Assembly (NCBI GenBank): GCA_020833645.1
Contig: JAJHRQ010000001.1
Span: 62,001-126,000 of the forward strand
Length of the DNA: 64,000 nt
Source of the DNA: Thermocrinis sp.
Lineage (GTDB): Bacteria > Aquificota > Aquificia > Aquificales > Aquificaceae
Direction of reading: 5' to 3'
Shown: positions 35,069 to 44,538 of the stretch, one piece after another
How positions within the stretch are numbered: the stretch's first letter is position 1
Layout of the letters: the number at the start of each line of letters is the position of its first letter
Made by a program: the position numbers and the translations under genes
The notes under the pieces: generated by a model
Told to the model about the DNA's origin: nothing
What the model saw: only the letters and a program-made list of their open reading frames with translations
Database searches by the model: none

Positions 35069-35905
35069 TTACCTCCTTAGCTGATACTCTACTTCCACCC
35101 TCAGGTTGACGGGCTTTCCAGTTGGAGGAGGAGGAAACTTTAGACTCCTTATGAGCCTGAGGGTTTCGTTGTCTATGGAGGGACTTCCGCTGGAGCTTAC
35201 AAGCCTTACATTGACGGGATTTCCAGATTCATCTATGGTAAAGCTAACCACCACTGTGCCCTCCTCTCCCCTCCTCTTTGCCTCTTCTGGGTAGCGTTTT
35301 TCGGACTCTATTATAACCTTCACCAGGGCAAAGTATCCGCTCAGTTGGTCTGCAGGAGGGGACGAGGTGGACTTTTTTTCTTGAACCTGCGGTTGGCTCT
35401 CCACCCTTTCGCGAGGAGCTACCTCCTGTCTTTGAGCCTCTCCACTGTGAGGAGCTTCCACCTGCCTGTTAGCCTCTCCACCAGTTATCCCCTTCTCCTC
35501 CCTTGGAGTTTCTCTTGTGCCTACCTCCTGAGTGGTCAAAGGTTTAACCTCCTGCGCCACTGGGCTCTCTTGGACTGGGGTCTCTCTCTTTGGCTCTTCT
35601 TTTAACTTTTGCTCCTGCGCTTTTGGTGGCTGTTGTGGAGATTTCTCTTGGGTTTTTCTTTCCATCTTTTCCCTCTTTGGTTCCCGCTGTGTTTGTCTTT
35701 CAACCCTTTGTTGTTGAGGTGGGCTTTGGGGCTTTTGCTCCAGAATGGGGAGGCTTATCACCTCCACCACCTGCTGAGGAGTTTCTGGCAAAGAGTAAAG
35801 GGTGAGCCTTGAGAAGAGGAACGCTACCGCCACAGCTGAAAAGGAAGAAAAAACAAAAGAACTAAAAAGGGTAAACAACCTCTCTCTTTTTAGCTCCGCG
35901 TTCAT
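35069..35905 (-). CDS. tonB: TonB energy transducer
   Basis: It carries proton-motive energy from ExbB-ExbD to the outer-membrane receptor. One N-terminal membrane helix (about 12-35) is followed by a long Pro/Gln/Glu/Lys-rich periplasmic linker (about 50-185) and the C-terminal TonB fold (GTVVVSFTIDESGNP … LKFPPPPTGKP, about 212-270). It has 278 residues. It overlaps exbD by 4 bases and lies 4 bases before phoD. Confidence 0.92.
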   Translation of the reverse strand: MNAELKRERLFTLFSSFVFSSFSAVAVAFLFSRLTLYSLPETPQQVVEVISLPILEQKPQSPPQQQRVERQTQREPKREKMERKTQEKSPQQPPKAQEQKLKEEPKRETPVQESPVAQEVKPLTTQEVGTRETPREEKGITGGEANRQVEAPHSGEAQRQEVAPRERVESQPQVQEKKSTSSPPADQLSGYFALVKVIIESEKRYPEEAKRRGEEGTVVVSFTIDESGNPVNVRLVSSSGSPSIDNETLRLIRSLKFPPPPTGKPVNLRVEVEYQLRR

Positions 35906-36324
35906 TTTCTCTCACCCGCTATGGCAATCTTGGAGATTCCCTCCTCCTTTAATACATCTATTACATTCATAAGGTGCTGAGCCTTTGAATCTCTATCTGC
36001 CACTATAACCACCACCAGTTGATCCTTTTGGGTTATACCCTTTAGGTGGGACTTTAGGGCTTGAAGTCCCTTCCCTACCTTCTCAGTTTCTACGTCCCCG
36101 TCTTTGCTTATGTAAACCTTAAGGGGCTCTTTCACTTGGGCGGTTTCAAGGGTGGAAGAGACGGGAAGATTTAGGTTTTGAAAGAGCATGGGAAAGACGT
36201 TCAAAGTGTAGAGAATAAAGAAGGTGAGCAAAAAGAGCATTATGTCTATCATTGGGATTATTTGTATCTCTTCCCTTTCTTGCTCGGGTTCCTCAAGCAT
36301 TGACAGAAGCCTTTGTCTCTTCAT
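35902..36324 (-). CDS. exbD: ExbD-type proton channel subunit
   Basis: It has 140 residues. One membrane helix carries the proton-path Asp (IIPMIDIMLFLLTFFIL, Asp near residue 27), followed by the periplasmic domain of the ExbD/TolR family (LKVYISKDGDVE … LVVVIVADRDSKAQHLMNVIDVL). The start overlaps the exbB end by 32 bases. Confidence 0.9.
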   Translation of the reverse strand: MKRQRLLSMLEEPEQEREEIQIIPMIDIMLFLLTFFILYTLNVFPMLFQNLNLPVSSTLETAQVKEPLKVYISKDGDVETEKVGKGLQALKSHLKGITQKDQLVVVIVADRDSKAQHLMNVIDVLKEEGISKIAIAGERK

Positions 36325-36742
36325 ACTCCTCCTCCAAAAGCTTGATCTTTAGCTCTTCCTTTATCTGGTGGTGCTTTGAGATGAAGAACTTATACCACAG
36401 ATAAAACCAAAGGGACATGGCTATACCCACCGCAGTAGCCACCAACGCCAAGCCTATGGCACCGCTTATCTCACCCGCACCCGCCACTCCCTTCCTTCCC
36501 AATTCCACAAAAGCTATTATTAAGCCTATTACCGTTCCCAAAAGTCCCAGGAGAGGGGAGGTGGTGGCAGAAAAGTCCAAAAACCAAAGACCCTTTTTAA
36601 AGTCTAAGAGCCAACGCATCAAATCCACAGGTTCTGTGTTTGGCTTTTTTCTCAGGCTCAACAGCTTTAAAAACACTATGTAGTTTCCATAGAAAAAGAC
36701 AAGGAACATCAGTATAAAGACCGCTATCTTAACCGTTTGCAT
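36293..36742 (-). CDS. exbB: ExbB-type proton channel subunit (compact)
   Basis: It has 149 residues with three membrane helices. The conserved MotA/TolQ/ExbB core is present (TTSPLLGLLGTVIGLIIAF, about 59-77, and GEISGAIGLALVATAVGIAM, about 89-108). It is shorter than E. coli ExbB (244) and lacks the N-terminal periplasmic extension, like other minimal ExbBs. It lies 2 bases from the receptor gene. Confidence 0.88.
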   Translation of the reverse strand: MQTVKIAVFILMFLVFFYGNYIVFLKLLSLRKKPNTEPVDLMRWLLDFKKGLWFLDFSATTSPLLGLLGTVIGLIIAFVELGRKGVAGAGEISGAIGLALVATAVGIAMSLWFYLWYKFFISKHHQIKEELKIKLLEEEYEETKASVNA

Positions 36743-36744
36743 AC

Positions 36745-38955
36745 TTAAAACCTCCCGCTAAGTCCCACAGAGATGGTGAAGGGTGCTCCAGCATAGTAGG
36801 TTCCGGAAGTGGTTCCGGTAGATATCCTTCCCACATACTTCTTATCCGTTAAATTCACCACATCCACGAGTAAGTCTATGCCCTTGTATATCCTCCTCTG
36901 CACGTTAAGATTTACCAGAGTGTATGAAGATACCTTTTCCGTGTTGATAAGGTTTCCGTACCTTGAGCCAATGTACTGCACGCTTGGGCTTATTCTAAAG
37001 CCCATTAGTTCAAACCTACCGCCAAGCTTTACCATATATTTGGGAGTGTCGGGCACTGTTTTATCCTTTATGTTATACTTTTTATTTCCATCGTAAAAGC
37101 TCTCATCCTTAAACTTGGCTTCGTTGTAGGAGAAGGATGTATATATGCTTACCCTCCTTACGGGCACAAAACCCAGTTCCAGCTCCGCACCGTAAGCATC
37201 CACCTTTCCTGCGTTCCTAAGGTATATGAGGTTCGGGTCTGTGGGGTCAGCAATACGTATAAGCCTGTTTTTGTATTTCACATAGTACACAGAAGGTGCT
37301 ATGTAGAACTTATCAAAGTCAAACCTTACGCCCAAGTCGTAGTTGTCCGCCTCTTCTGGCTTTAGCTGGTCCGCCACAAACTGTGCAGAGACGCCTGCGG
37401 GTATATCGCCTAAAAAGTTCTGGGGCACCCTATAGTTCTTTGCATAGGCAAAATAACCGTAGGCAAAGTTTGTAAATTGATAGCCAACCCCGAAGCTGGG
37501 AAGTGTCTTTCTGTAGGTCTTTTCGTAGGAGAGTCTTGGATCCAGAGTTAACCTTGGGTCGTCATAAACGCCATCTTCTGGGTAATAAGGGAGTCCTGTA
37601 GTTCGGTAACTTTTAAAGTCTCTCTTTACGCTTGCAAATCTTACTCCGAGGTTGATGTCCATTTTATCCAAAAGCCCCTTGGACTCAAAGAATAAATAAG
37701 GTGTGTTTGTGGTGGTCTTTGTGCGTTGGATGAAGTCGTATCTAAAGTTAGCTACATTATTCAAGGTGAAGGTGCCGTCCGGATTTACTTCGACTCTGCG
37801 GGATGGTCGCCACTCCTTTAGGTCCGCATACTCATACCAGTATCCCAGAAATAGTCTTGAGTCCTTTGGCAGTTCAAACTTCAATTCTGCTATGGCACCC
37901 GGTCTGTCCGTGTAGTTGAAGAATTCTCTGAAGAATAAGTTCCCACCGCTTATTATGGCACTCGTTCCCGAACCTCTACCTATCCACATGTAGGGCTTTA
38001 GGCTCAGCTTTACACTGTTTGTTATGTTCAGCTCTATGTTAGCCCTGAGCTGTTGGTTGGTGTAGGGGTTTTTCCAAAACTCGAAGTAATTTACGTTTTC
38101 ATTTAGGTTACGTCCTGTATTTGGAAAGAGCAGTCTATCATTATAGTCTCTCCTTCTGAATATTCTATCGTCGCTCAGTTCACTAAATTTAAACCCTCTG
38201 TATTTGTAGTTTAGCTGGACGTTCTTGTCGTAGTAAAACTCCCAAAAGAGCCTGCCTACTTTGTGGGATATGCCTACTGTGTAGTGGTCTCTGTATTCGG
38301 GGTTTTTGCCCGGACCCTTCCATTTGTCCGCTTCGGTGTGAGAGTAAGATACAAACAGTTTGGGAAGGTTTCTGTTTCCTAAAAGGTATCCCGTATCAAG
38401 TCTTATAAAGTACCTCTTGAAGTCAAAGGAACCGTACTTTCCGCTGAGAGTGATCCCAAACTTGTTGGCGGGCGGTCTTGTTCTGATCCTTATGGCACCT
38501 CCTATTTCCACGTAGAAGGGGTTCCTTTTGCTCACCGCACCTCTTTCCACCGTGATGCTCTCTAAATTTTCCACGTCTGCGTACTCATGAGGATAAAGCC
38601 TGAAGTTTCCAGAGTCGTTCAGGGGCATGTCATCAATGGTTACTCCGATTTGAGTATCGTCAAAGCCTCTCAGTCTTATGCTTCCGCCACCAAGACCGTA
38701 AGCATCATCCGTTTGGATGTTCAAGGAGGGCGTGAGTTCTATGGCTTTGAAGATATTTACACTTCCCGCACCAGACCTGACTTTTAGCTCCTCCTCCTTT
38801 ACAGTGGTCTCCGTCTTTGGAGTTCTTCTTTTTACTTCCACCGGCAGGATAGCTTCCTTTCCACCCTCTTCTTCTACTCTAACTTTTATTAGTGTCTCCT
38901 GAGAAAAAGCCAAGCTACCAAACAGTGCAGAAAGTAGAATAGCAGTTCTTCTCAT
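36745..38955 (-). CDS. TonB-dependent outer-membrane receptor
   Basis: It has 736 residues with a signal peptide at about 1-18 (MRRTAILLSALFGSLAFS). The plug domain contains SGAGSVNIFKAIELTPS, GGGSIRLRGFDDTQIGVTID and the VENLESITVERGA segment. A 22-strand barrel follows, ending in the terminal aromatic VGLSGRF. The TonB box is probably the KVEEEGGKEAILPVEV-type segment after the signal. It heads the operon with exbB-exbD-tonB-phoD, so the ligand may be an organic phosphate or a metal complex; sequence alone does not say. A Pho-box-like repeat sits 37-54 bases before its ATG. Confidence 0.9.
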   Translation of the reverse strand: MRRTAILLSALFGSLAFSQETLIKVRVEEEGGKEAILPVEVKRRTPKTETTVKEEELKVRSGAGSVNIFKAIELTPSLNIQTDDAYGLGGGSIRLRGFDDTQIGVTIDDMPLNDSGNFRLYPHEYADVENLESITVERGAVSKRNPFYVEIGGAIRIRTRPPANKFGITLSGKYGSFDFKRYFIRLDTGYLLGNRNLPKLFVSYSHTEADKWKGPGKNPEYRDHYTVGISHKVGRLFWEFYYDKNVQLNYKYRGFKFSELSDDRIFRRRDYNDRLLFPNTGRNLNENVNYFEFWKNPYTNQQLRANIELNITNSVKLSLKPYMWIGRGSGTSAIISGGNLFFREFFNYTDRPGAIAELKFELPKDSRLFLGYWYEYADLKEWRPSRRVEVNPDGTFTLNNVANFRYDFIQRTKTTTNTPYLFFESKGLLDKMDINLGVRFASVKRDFKSYRTTGLPYYPEDGVYDDPRLTLDPRLSYEKTYRKTLPSFGVGYQFTNFAYGYFAYAKNYRVPQNFLGDIPAGVSAQFVADQLKPEEADNYDLGVRFDFDKFYIAPSVYYVKYKNRLIRIADPTDPNLIYLRNAGKVDAYGAELELGFVPVRRVSIYTSFSYNEAKFKDESFYDGNKKYNIKDKTVPDTPKYMVKLGGRFELMGFRISPSVQYIGSRYGNLINTEKVSSYTLVNLNVQRRIYKGIDLLVDVVNLTDKKYVGRISTGTTSGTYYAGAPFTISVGLSGRF

Positions 38956-38991
38956 GCTAAACCTCCGTGGGAATGCAGTTTAGCAGAAAAT

Positions 38992-39009
38992 TGTTAAGTT
39001 TTTGTTAAG
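38992..39009 (-). promoter_or_regulatory. Pho-box-like direct repeat at the receptor promoter
   Basis: On the minus strand CTTAACAAAAACTTAACA holds two TTAACA units whose starts are 11 bp apart, the geometry used by PhoB/PhoP-type regulators. About 10 bp downstream is a candidate -10 (TAAACT, complement of 38977-38982, preceded by TGC). The repeat thus sits where a -35 would be, as in activator-dependent Pho promoters. The rest of 38956-39184 contains the bioA promoter and nothing else I recognise. Confidence 0.45.
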
Positions 39010-39169
39010 CTGACTGTCCGCTGACGTCCTCAAAAATTTCTCAGGGAAAGGCTTAAATATCTTCCATGATACCCTATGGTTCGTTGGTTTTGTCCTTACT
39101 GTTGGAATGAGGTAGATGAGAGGAACGAAGTTTGTCCTCATTAATGTTCTTAGAAGGGCACCTTTAATG

Positions 39170-39175
39170 TAAAAT
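39170..39175 (+). promoter_or_regulatory. -10 box of bioA, probable leaderless transcript
   Basis: TAAAAT with an upstream TG (TGTAAAAT) ends 9 nt before the bioA ATG at 39185, with no ribosome site in between. Confidence 0.45.
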
Positions 39176-39184
39176 TCTTTTCTT

Positions 39185-40528
39185 ATGGATTGGCGCACTT
39201 TGGAGCAGTGGGATAAGGAATACTTCTGGCATCCTTTCACCCAGATGAAGGTCTATAGGGAAGAAGAAAACCTGATCTTTGAGAGGGGAGAGGGTGTTTA
39301 TCTTTACGATGTAAAGGGCAGAAAGTTTATAGATGCCATATCTTCCCTTTGGTGCAATGTGCATGGACACAATCATCCAAAGCTAAACCAAGCCCTAATA
39401 GACCAGCTTAAAAAGGTTGCCCACACCACCACGCTGGGCAGTTCCAACGTGCCCGCTATTCTGTTAGCCAAAAGGTTGGTGGAGATATCTCCCAAATGCC
39501 TAACCAAGGTTTTTTACTCCGAAGACGGTGCAGAGGCGGTAGAAATTGCCATAAAGCTTGCCTACCAGTATTGGAGAAACAAGGGAGAAAAGAGAAAGAT
39601 CTTTATCACCCTCTCTGAGGCTTATCACGGAGACACCCTCGGTGCGGTCAGCTTGGGCGGAATTGACCTCTTCCATGGCACCTACAAAGACATACTCTTT
39701 GAAACCATAAAACTTCCTTCTCCTTATATCTTTTGCAAAAAGAACTACGGAGGGCTCTCCGAAGAATGCAAGAATGCCCTCTTGGAAATCTTGGAAGGAA
39801 TTCTAAAAAGCAGGGACGATATAGTGGCGGTTAGCTTGGAGGCGGGCATTCAGGGTGCAGCGGGTATGTTGCCCTTTCCGAAGGGCTTCCTTAAGGGCGT
39901 TAGGGAACTGACTAAAAAGTATGGGGTTTTAATGATCGTGGATGAGGTTGCCACGGGCTTTGGAAGGACGGGTACTATGTTTTACTGCGAGCAAGAGGAT
40001 GTGTGCCCAGACTTTATGTGCTTGGGGAAGGGCTTAACGGGGGGCTATCTTCCTTTGGCGGCAACCTTGACCACGGAGGAGGTCTTCAATGCATTCCTTG
40101 GTGAGTTTGGAGAGATGAAACACTTTTACCATGGGCACACCTACACGGGCAACAATCTAGCCTGTGCGGTAGCCCTGGCAAACCTTGAGGTCTTTGAAGA
40201 AGAAAAAACCTTAGAAAAGCTTCAGCCAAAGATTGAATACCTGAGCCAAAGGCTAAAGGAGTTTTGGGAGTTGGACTTTGTGGGAGATGTCAGACAGCTT
40301 GGCTTTATGGCAGGCATAGAGCTGGTAAAGGACAAGGAAAAGGGAATACCCTTTCCCTACGGAGAAAGGACGGGCTTTAAGGTAGCTTACAAGTGCAGGG
40401 AAAAAGGCGTATTCCTCAGACCATTAGGGGATGTGATGGTTTTGATGATGCCTTTGGTAGTGGAAAAGGAACACATAGACCAAGTGTTGGATGCCTTAAA
40501 ATGGGCAATTGAGAGCTTAAAAACATGA
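39185..40528 (+). CDS. bioA: DAPA aminotransferase, biotin synthesis
   Basis: This PLP enzyme makes 7,8-diaminopelargonate from KAPA and S-adenosylmethionine. It begins WDKEYFWHPFTQMKVY, a typical BioA start. Later come SLWCNVHGHNHPKLN, the PLP-binding VDEVATGFGRTG (about 252-263) and the Schiff-base Lys in CLGKGLTGGYLPL (about 281). It has 447 residues, the normal length. It overlaps pyrC by 4 bases. No other biotin genes are in the window. Confidence 0.92.
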   Translation: MDWRTLEQWDKEYFWHPFTQMKVYREEENLIFERGEGVYLYDVKGRKFIDAISSLWCNVHGHNHPKLNQALIDQLKKVAHTTTLGSSNVPAILLAKRLVEISPKCLTKVFYSEDGAEAVEIAIKLAYQYWRNKGEKRKIFITLSEAYHGDTLGAVSLGGIDLFHGTYKDILFETIKLPSPYIFCKKNYGGLSEECKNALLEILEGILKSRDDIVAVSLEAGIQGAAGMLPFPKGFLKGVRELTKKYGVLMIVDEVATGFGRTGTMFYCEQEDVCPDFMCLGKGLTGGYLPLAATLTTEEVFNAFLGEFGEMKHFYHGHTYTGNNLACAVALANLEVFEEEKTLEKLQPKIEYLSQRLKEFWELDFVGDVRQLGFMAGIELVKDKEKGIPFPYGERTGFKVAYKCREKGVFLRPLGDVMVLMMPLVVEKEHIDQVLDALKWAIESLKT

Positions 40529-41796
40529 AACCACTCCTTATAAAAGGAAGCCGGCTAATAGACCCAAGCCAAGATCTGGACACAGTGGGAGATCTATTAA
40601 TAGAAGACGGAAAAATAAAAGCGGTGGGCAACAACTTAAACTTTCCTTATGCGGAAATAATAGATGGGAGGGGTCTGATCCTTTGTCCATCCTTTGTGGA
40701 TGTGCACGTGCATTTTAGGGAGCCGGGACAAACTTACAAAGAGGACATAGAAAGCGGTAGCAAGTGTGCGGTAGCGGGGGGATTTACCACGGTGGTGTGT
40801 ATGCCCAACACACAGCCAGCCATAGATAGCCCGGAGGTTGCCCAGTATGTGATCCAAAGGGCGAAGGAGGTGGGATTGTGCGAAGTTTTGCCCGCCGGCG
40901 CTTTAACCAAGGGAAGGCAAGGAAAGGAACTGACAGACTTTTTTGCCTTAAAGAACGCAGGCTGTGTGGCACTTACCGATGACGGCTCTACTTTGATGGA
41001 CTCAAGGCTTATGGAGAAAGCCCTGAGGTTGGCAAGACAGCTTGGGCTTTTGGTGATGAACCACTGCGAGGACGATGGCTTGGCAAGAGGGCACATAAAT
41101 GAAGGGTATGTTAGCTCTTTGCTCGGCATTGCCCACAGAAGTCCAAGCGCAGAGGATGTTTTGGTGGCAAGGGATTGTATCCTCTCCTATCATACCAAAG
41201 GAAGAATACACATCCAACACCTATCTTCCAAGCTCTCTGTGGAGATAATAAGGTTCTTTAAGGAAAAATCCGCACCTATATCCTGCGAAGTGAACCCTTA
41301 TCATCTTCTCTTTGAGGAGGATGAACTTTTAAAAAGCGGTGCCAACGCCAAGGTTAATCCGCCTTTAAGAAGGGAGGAGGACATACAGGCCCTTTTGGAG
41401 GGCATAAAGGACCGCACTATAGATTGCATAGCCACAGACCATGCCCCACACGCCAAAAAGGAAAAGGGTCTGTTGGAAAGCGCCATGTCCGGCATGATAG
41501 GTCTGCAGACTGCACTACCTATGGCTTTAGAGTTGGTAAGAAGGGGGATCATAAACCTAAAAAGAATGGTGGAACTGCTCTCCATAAACCCTGCCAAGCT
41601 GTTGGGATTGGAAAGAGGCATAAGGATAGGTGCCCCAGCAAACTTGGTGCTTTTTAACCCAGACCAAGAATGGGTCCTCAACGAGGAAACGAACCTCTCC
41701 AAATCCCAAAACACACCCCTCTGGGGAAAAACCCTCAAAGGCCGGGTAGTTATAACCATTAAGGATGGTAAAATAGTCTATAAAAGCGGTGCGTAA
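40525..41796 (+). CDS. pyrC: Dihydroorotase (class I)
   Basis: It cyclises carbamoyl-aspartate to dihydroorotate in pyrimidine synthesis. The zinc motif is DVHVHFREPGQTYKED (about 58-73), with later ligands in MNHCEDDGL (about 178) and HIQHLSS (about 231), and the catalytic Asp in ATDHAPHAKKEKG (about 304-316). It has 423 residues, the class I length. In Aquifex this class of enzyme works in complex with aspartate transcarbamoylase. It overlaps the PBP1A gene by 8 bases. Confidence 0.92.
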   Translation: MKPLLIKGSRLIDPSQDLDTVGDLLIEDGKIKAVGNNLNFPYAEIIDGRGLILCPSFVDVHVHFREPGQTYKEDIESGSKCAVAGGFTTVVCMPNTQPAIDSPEVAQYVIQRAKEVGLCEVLPAGALTKGRQGKELTDFFALKNAGCVALTDDGSTLMDSRLMEKALRLARQLGLLVMNHCEDDGLARGHINEGYVSSLLGIAHRSPSAEDVLVARDCILSYHTKGRIHIQHLSSKLSVEIIRFFKEKSAPISCEVNPYHLLFEEDELLKSGANAKVNPPLRREEDIQALLEGIKDRTIDCIATDHAPHAKKEKGLLESAMSGMIGLQTALPMALELVRRGIINLKRMVELLSINPAKLLGLERGIRIGAPANLVLFNPDQEWVLNEETNLSKSQNTPLWGKTLKGRVVITIKDGKIVYKSGA

Positions 41797-44017
41797 AATT
41801 GGATTAATTCTGGCTATCTTTTTTGGTGTTCCACTTCTTGTGCTTTTCGTCATCCTGGTAGCCTTATACAACAGCTTACCTTCACCTAAGGCATTAAAAG
41901 ACTGGAAACCCCCAGAGGCAACGGTCATATACGACTACAAAGGAAGACCCTTTGGAGACATAGCCCTCCAGAGAAGGTACTACGTTACTCTTGATAAAAT
42001 ACCCGCCCACACAAGGTACGCTTTTATAGCCGCAGAAGACAAAAACTTTTACAAACACTTTGGCGTAGACCCCATAGCCATTCTAAGGGCACTTATCGTA
42101 AACATCTCCAGAAAAGACATCAAACAGGGCGGTTCCACCATTACCCAACAGTTGGCAAGAAACCTCTTCTTAACACCCGAAAGAAGCCTAACAAGGAAGA
42201 TAAAGGAAGCCCTCTTGGCGATAAAAATAGAGAGGGAGTTTTCAAAGGACAAAATCTTGGAACTTTACCTTAATTACATATACCTTGGACAGGGAGCCTA
42301 CGGGGTGGAAGCAGCATCCCGCATATACTTTGGCAAATCGGTAAAGGACTTAACGGTGGATGAGTCCGCAGTATTGGCGAGCCTGCCAAAGGCACCCACC
42401 AAGTATAACCCCTTTAGAAATCCAGAGAGGATCTTAGAAAGGCGCAACTATGTGCTCTTAAGAATGTTAGAAGACGGCTACATAACCCAAGAGGAGTATG
42501 AAACCTACTCAAAGAAACCACTAAGACTAAGGCTTGAAAACAAATATTACGGCATGGATTACTTCTTGGATTATGTAAAGGATTACGTAGTGGAAAAATA
42601 CGGCGAAGCCATTTTAGCAGGGGGCTACGCCATATACACCACCATAGACAAGGACCTTCAAGAGCACGCAAGACAAGTATTAGAAAAAGGAATATACCGG
42701 GTGGCAAAGGCAAACGGCATACCAGCCCTTCCGGCGGATTACTCTACCGCAGAAAAGCTCTACAAAGAGCAAAAGGTGGATATAAAACCAGGCAAAGTGC
42801 TCATAGGAAAGATAAAAGACGTGCAGGGTGGTGAGTATGTGGTGGAAATAGGAGACAAAGAGTTTAAGGCAGAGAAGGGGGAGCTTCCCTTTGAAAAGGG
42901 AGACTATGTTTTTGTTAGGTTTTATCAGGTAAAAAAGGAGCTAAGGTGGGAGGTTCTGCCGGACCTTCAGGGTGCTTTGGTAGCTTTGGATGCAAAGACA
43001 GGTGCCATAAGGGCAATGGTTGGGGGATATTCTTACATGAGGAGCCCTTACAATAGGGCGGTGTATGCCAAAAGGCAACCGGGCTCTGCTATAAAACCGA
43101 TCATATATCTCTCTGCCCTTATGAAGGGCTACACACAGGCCAGTTTAATAGACGCCACACCCAGAAGTTTTTACGACCCATCCACGGGCAAAGATTGGAC
43201 ACCAAGGAACTACGAGGGAGCTGAGTATGGATACGTGTCCTTGAGAACTGCTTTAGCCAAAAGTATAAACACCGCCACTGTAAATCTGTTGGCAGACATA
43301 GGCTTTGATTTGCCAATTCAGGTGGGAAAAAGTTTGGGATTGGAGCTAAAACCTTACTACTCCATGGCTCTTGGTAGCATAGAAACAACACCTTTACAGC
43401 TAACCTCTGCCTACCAAGCCTTTGCAAACCTTGGTGTTTGGTGTAAGCCTTACTTTATAGTCAAGATAGTCTCTTCGGACGGGCGGGTTTTGGAGGAGAA
43501 CAGCCCCCAATGTGAACAGGTTTTGCCACCACAAGAAACAAGGGTGCTCGTTGATATGCTTAGGGCTGTGGTTTTGAATGGAACCGCAGTGTCCGCATCT
43601 TCCATAGACAGGTTTGTAGCAGGAAAAACGGGCACAACCAACGAATACATGGATGCGTGGTTTGTAGGTTTTACTCCTCAAATAGTCGCTGGTGTTTGGG
43701 TGGGCTTTGACATAAAGAGAAGCATGGGCAAAGGTATGGCTGGTGCCCGGGTAGCCTTGCCTATTTGGATTGATTTTATGTCTGTGGCCGCATACATGTT
43801 TCCAAAGGAGGACTTTCCAGTACCGGAGGGTGTTATCTTTGTAAATTGTCCCACCCCAATGGCTTTTGTCGCCGGTACAGAGGAAATATGTTTTCAAAAG
43901 CCGGAACAACAAGAACAGGAAAAACCCAAGGACGAGCTTGAAGGCATAGTGGAACCAGAGTTTTTACCAGAACAACGAAGAACACCAGAACAACCAAAGG
44001 TGAAGGAGGTGCCCTAA
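41789..44017 (+). CDS. Class A penicillin-binding protein (PBP1A)
   Basis: This bifunctional peptidoglycan glycosyltransferase/transpeptidase has an N-terminal anchor at about residues 5-28. The glycosyltransferase motif is AAEDKNFYKHFGVDP (about 80-94) with GGSTITQQLARN (about 112-123). The transpeptidase motifs are SAIK (about 432), SIN (about 491) and KTGT (about 612). The tail after about 690 is Pro/Glu/Gln-rich and probably disordered. It has 742 residues. GTG start overlapping pyrC; its stop shares a base with the next ATG. Confidence 0.93.
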   Translation: MRKIGLILAIFFGVPLLVLFVILVALYNSLPSPKALKDWKPPEATVIYDYKGRPFGDIALQRRYYVTLDKIPAHTRYAFIAAEDKNFYKHFGVDPIAILRALIVNISRKDIKQGGSTITQQLARNLFLTPERSLTRKIKEALLAIKIEREFSKDKILELYLNYIYLGQGAYGVEAASRIYFGKSVKDLTVDESAVLASLPKAPTKYNPFRNPERILERRNYVLLRMLEDGYITQEEYETYSKKPLRLRLENKYYGMDYFLDYVKDYVVEKYGEAILAGGYAIYTTIDKDLQEHARQVLEKGIYRVAKANGIPALPADYSTAEKLYKEQKVDIKPGKVLIGKIKDVQGGEYVVEIGDKEFKAEKGELPFEKGDYVFVRFYQVKKELRWEVLPDLQGALVALDAKTGAIRAMVGGYSYMRSPYNRAVYAKRQPGSAIKPIIYLSALMKGYTQASLIDATPRSFYDPSTGKDWTPRNYEGAEYGYVSLRTALAKSINTATVNLLADIGFDLPIQVGKSLGLELKPYYSMALGSIETTPLQLTSAYQAFANLGVWCKPYFIVKIVSSDGRVLEENSPQCEQVLPPQETRVLVDMLRAVVLNGTAVSASSIDRFVAGKTGTTNEYMDAWFVGFTPQIVAGVWVGFDIKRSMGKGMAGARVALPIWIDFMSVAAYMFPKEDFPVPEGVIFVNCPTPMAFVAGTEEICFQKPEQQEQEKPKDELEGIVEPEFLPEQRRTPEQPKVKEVP

Positions 44018-44538
44018 TGGCTATTATAAAACCTTACAAGGGCATATTTCCAAAAATTCATCCATCTGTTTATATGTCCGAGAATGTGGTGGTAGTGGGA
44101 GATGTGGAAATAGGTGAAGACTCAAGCCTGTGGTTCGGTACTGTAGTTAGAGGAGATGTCAATTACATTCGTATAGGGAAGGGAACAAACATCCAAGATA
44201 ACTCGGTGATCCATGTTACTCACGATACCCATCCCACCATCATAGGAGACTACACAACGGTGGGACATAGGGTTATATTGCATGGATGTAAAGTGGGAAG
44301 CTATGTGTTGATAGGCATGGGGGCTATAGTTATGGACGGTGTGGAAATAGGGGATTACGTGCTTGTGGGCGCTGGTGCCCTACTAACCCCTAACAAAAAA
44401 TTCCCTTCCGGCGTCTTAGTGGCTGGCTTTCCCGCTAAAGTGGTAAGAGACCTAAAACCCGAAGAGATAGAATACATAAAACAGTCTGCCCAAAACTACA
44501 TAGCATACAAAAATAGCTACTTAAATGGGTCTGAGTGA
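44017..44538 (+). CDS. Gamma-carbonic-anhydrase-like hexapeptide protein
   Basis: It has 173 residues of left-handed beta-helix repeats (VVVVGDVEIGEDSSLWFGTVVRGD). Metal-ligand histidines lie in VIHVTHDTHPT (about 67-77) and VGHRVILHGC (about 84-93). This is the YrdA/CaiE branch of gamma-CAs, some of which hydrate CO2. The role here is unproven, though useful for an autotroph. It overlaps the Toprim gene by 14 bases. Confidence 0.85.
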   Translation: MAIIKPYKGIFPKIHPSVYMSENVVVVGDVEIGEDSSLWFGTVVRGDVNYIRIGKGTNIQDNSVIHVTHDTHPTIIGDYTTVGHRVILHGCKVGSYVLIGMGAIVMDGVEIGDYVLVGAGALLTPNKKFPSGVLVAGFPAKVVRDLKPEEIEYIKQSAQNYIAYKNSYLNGSE

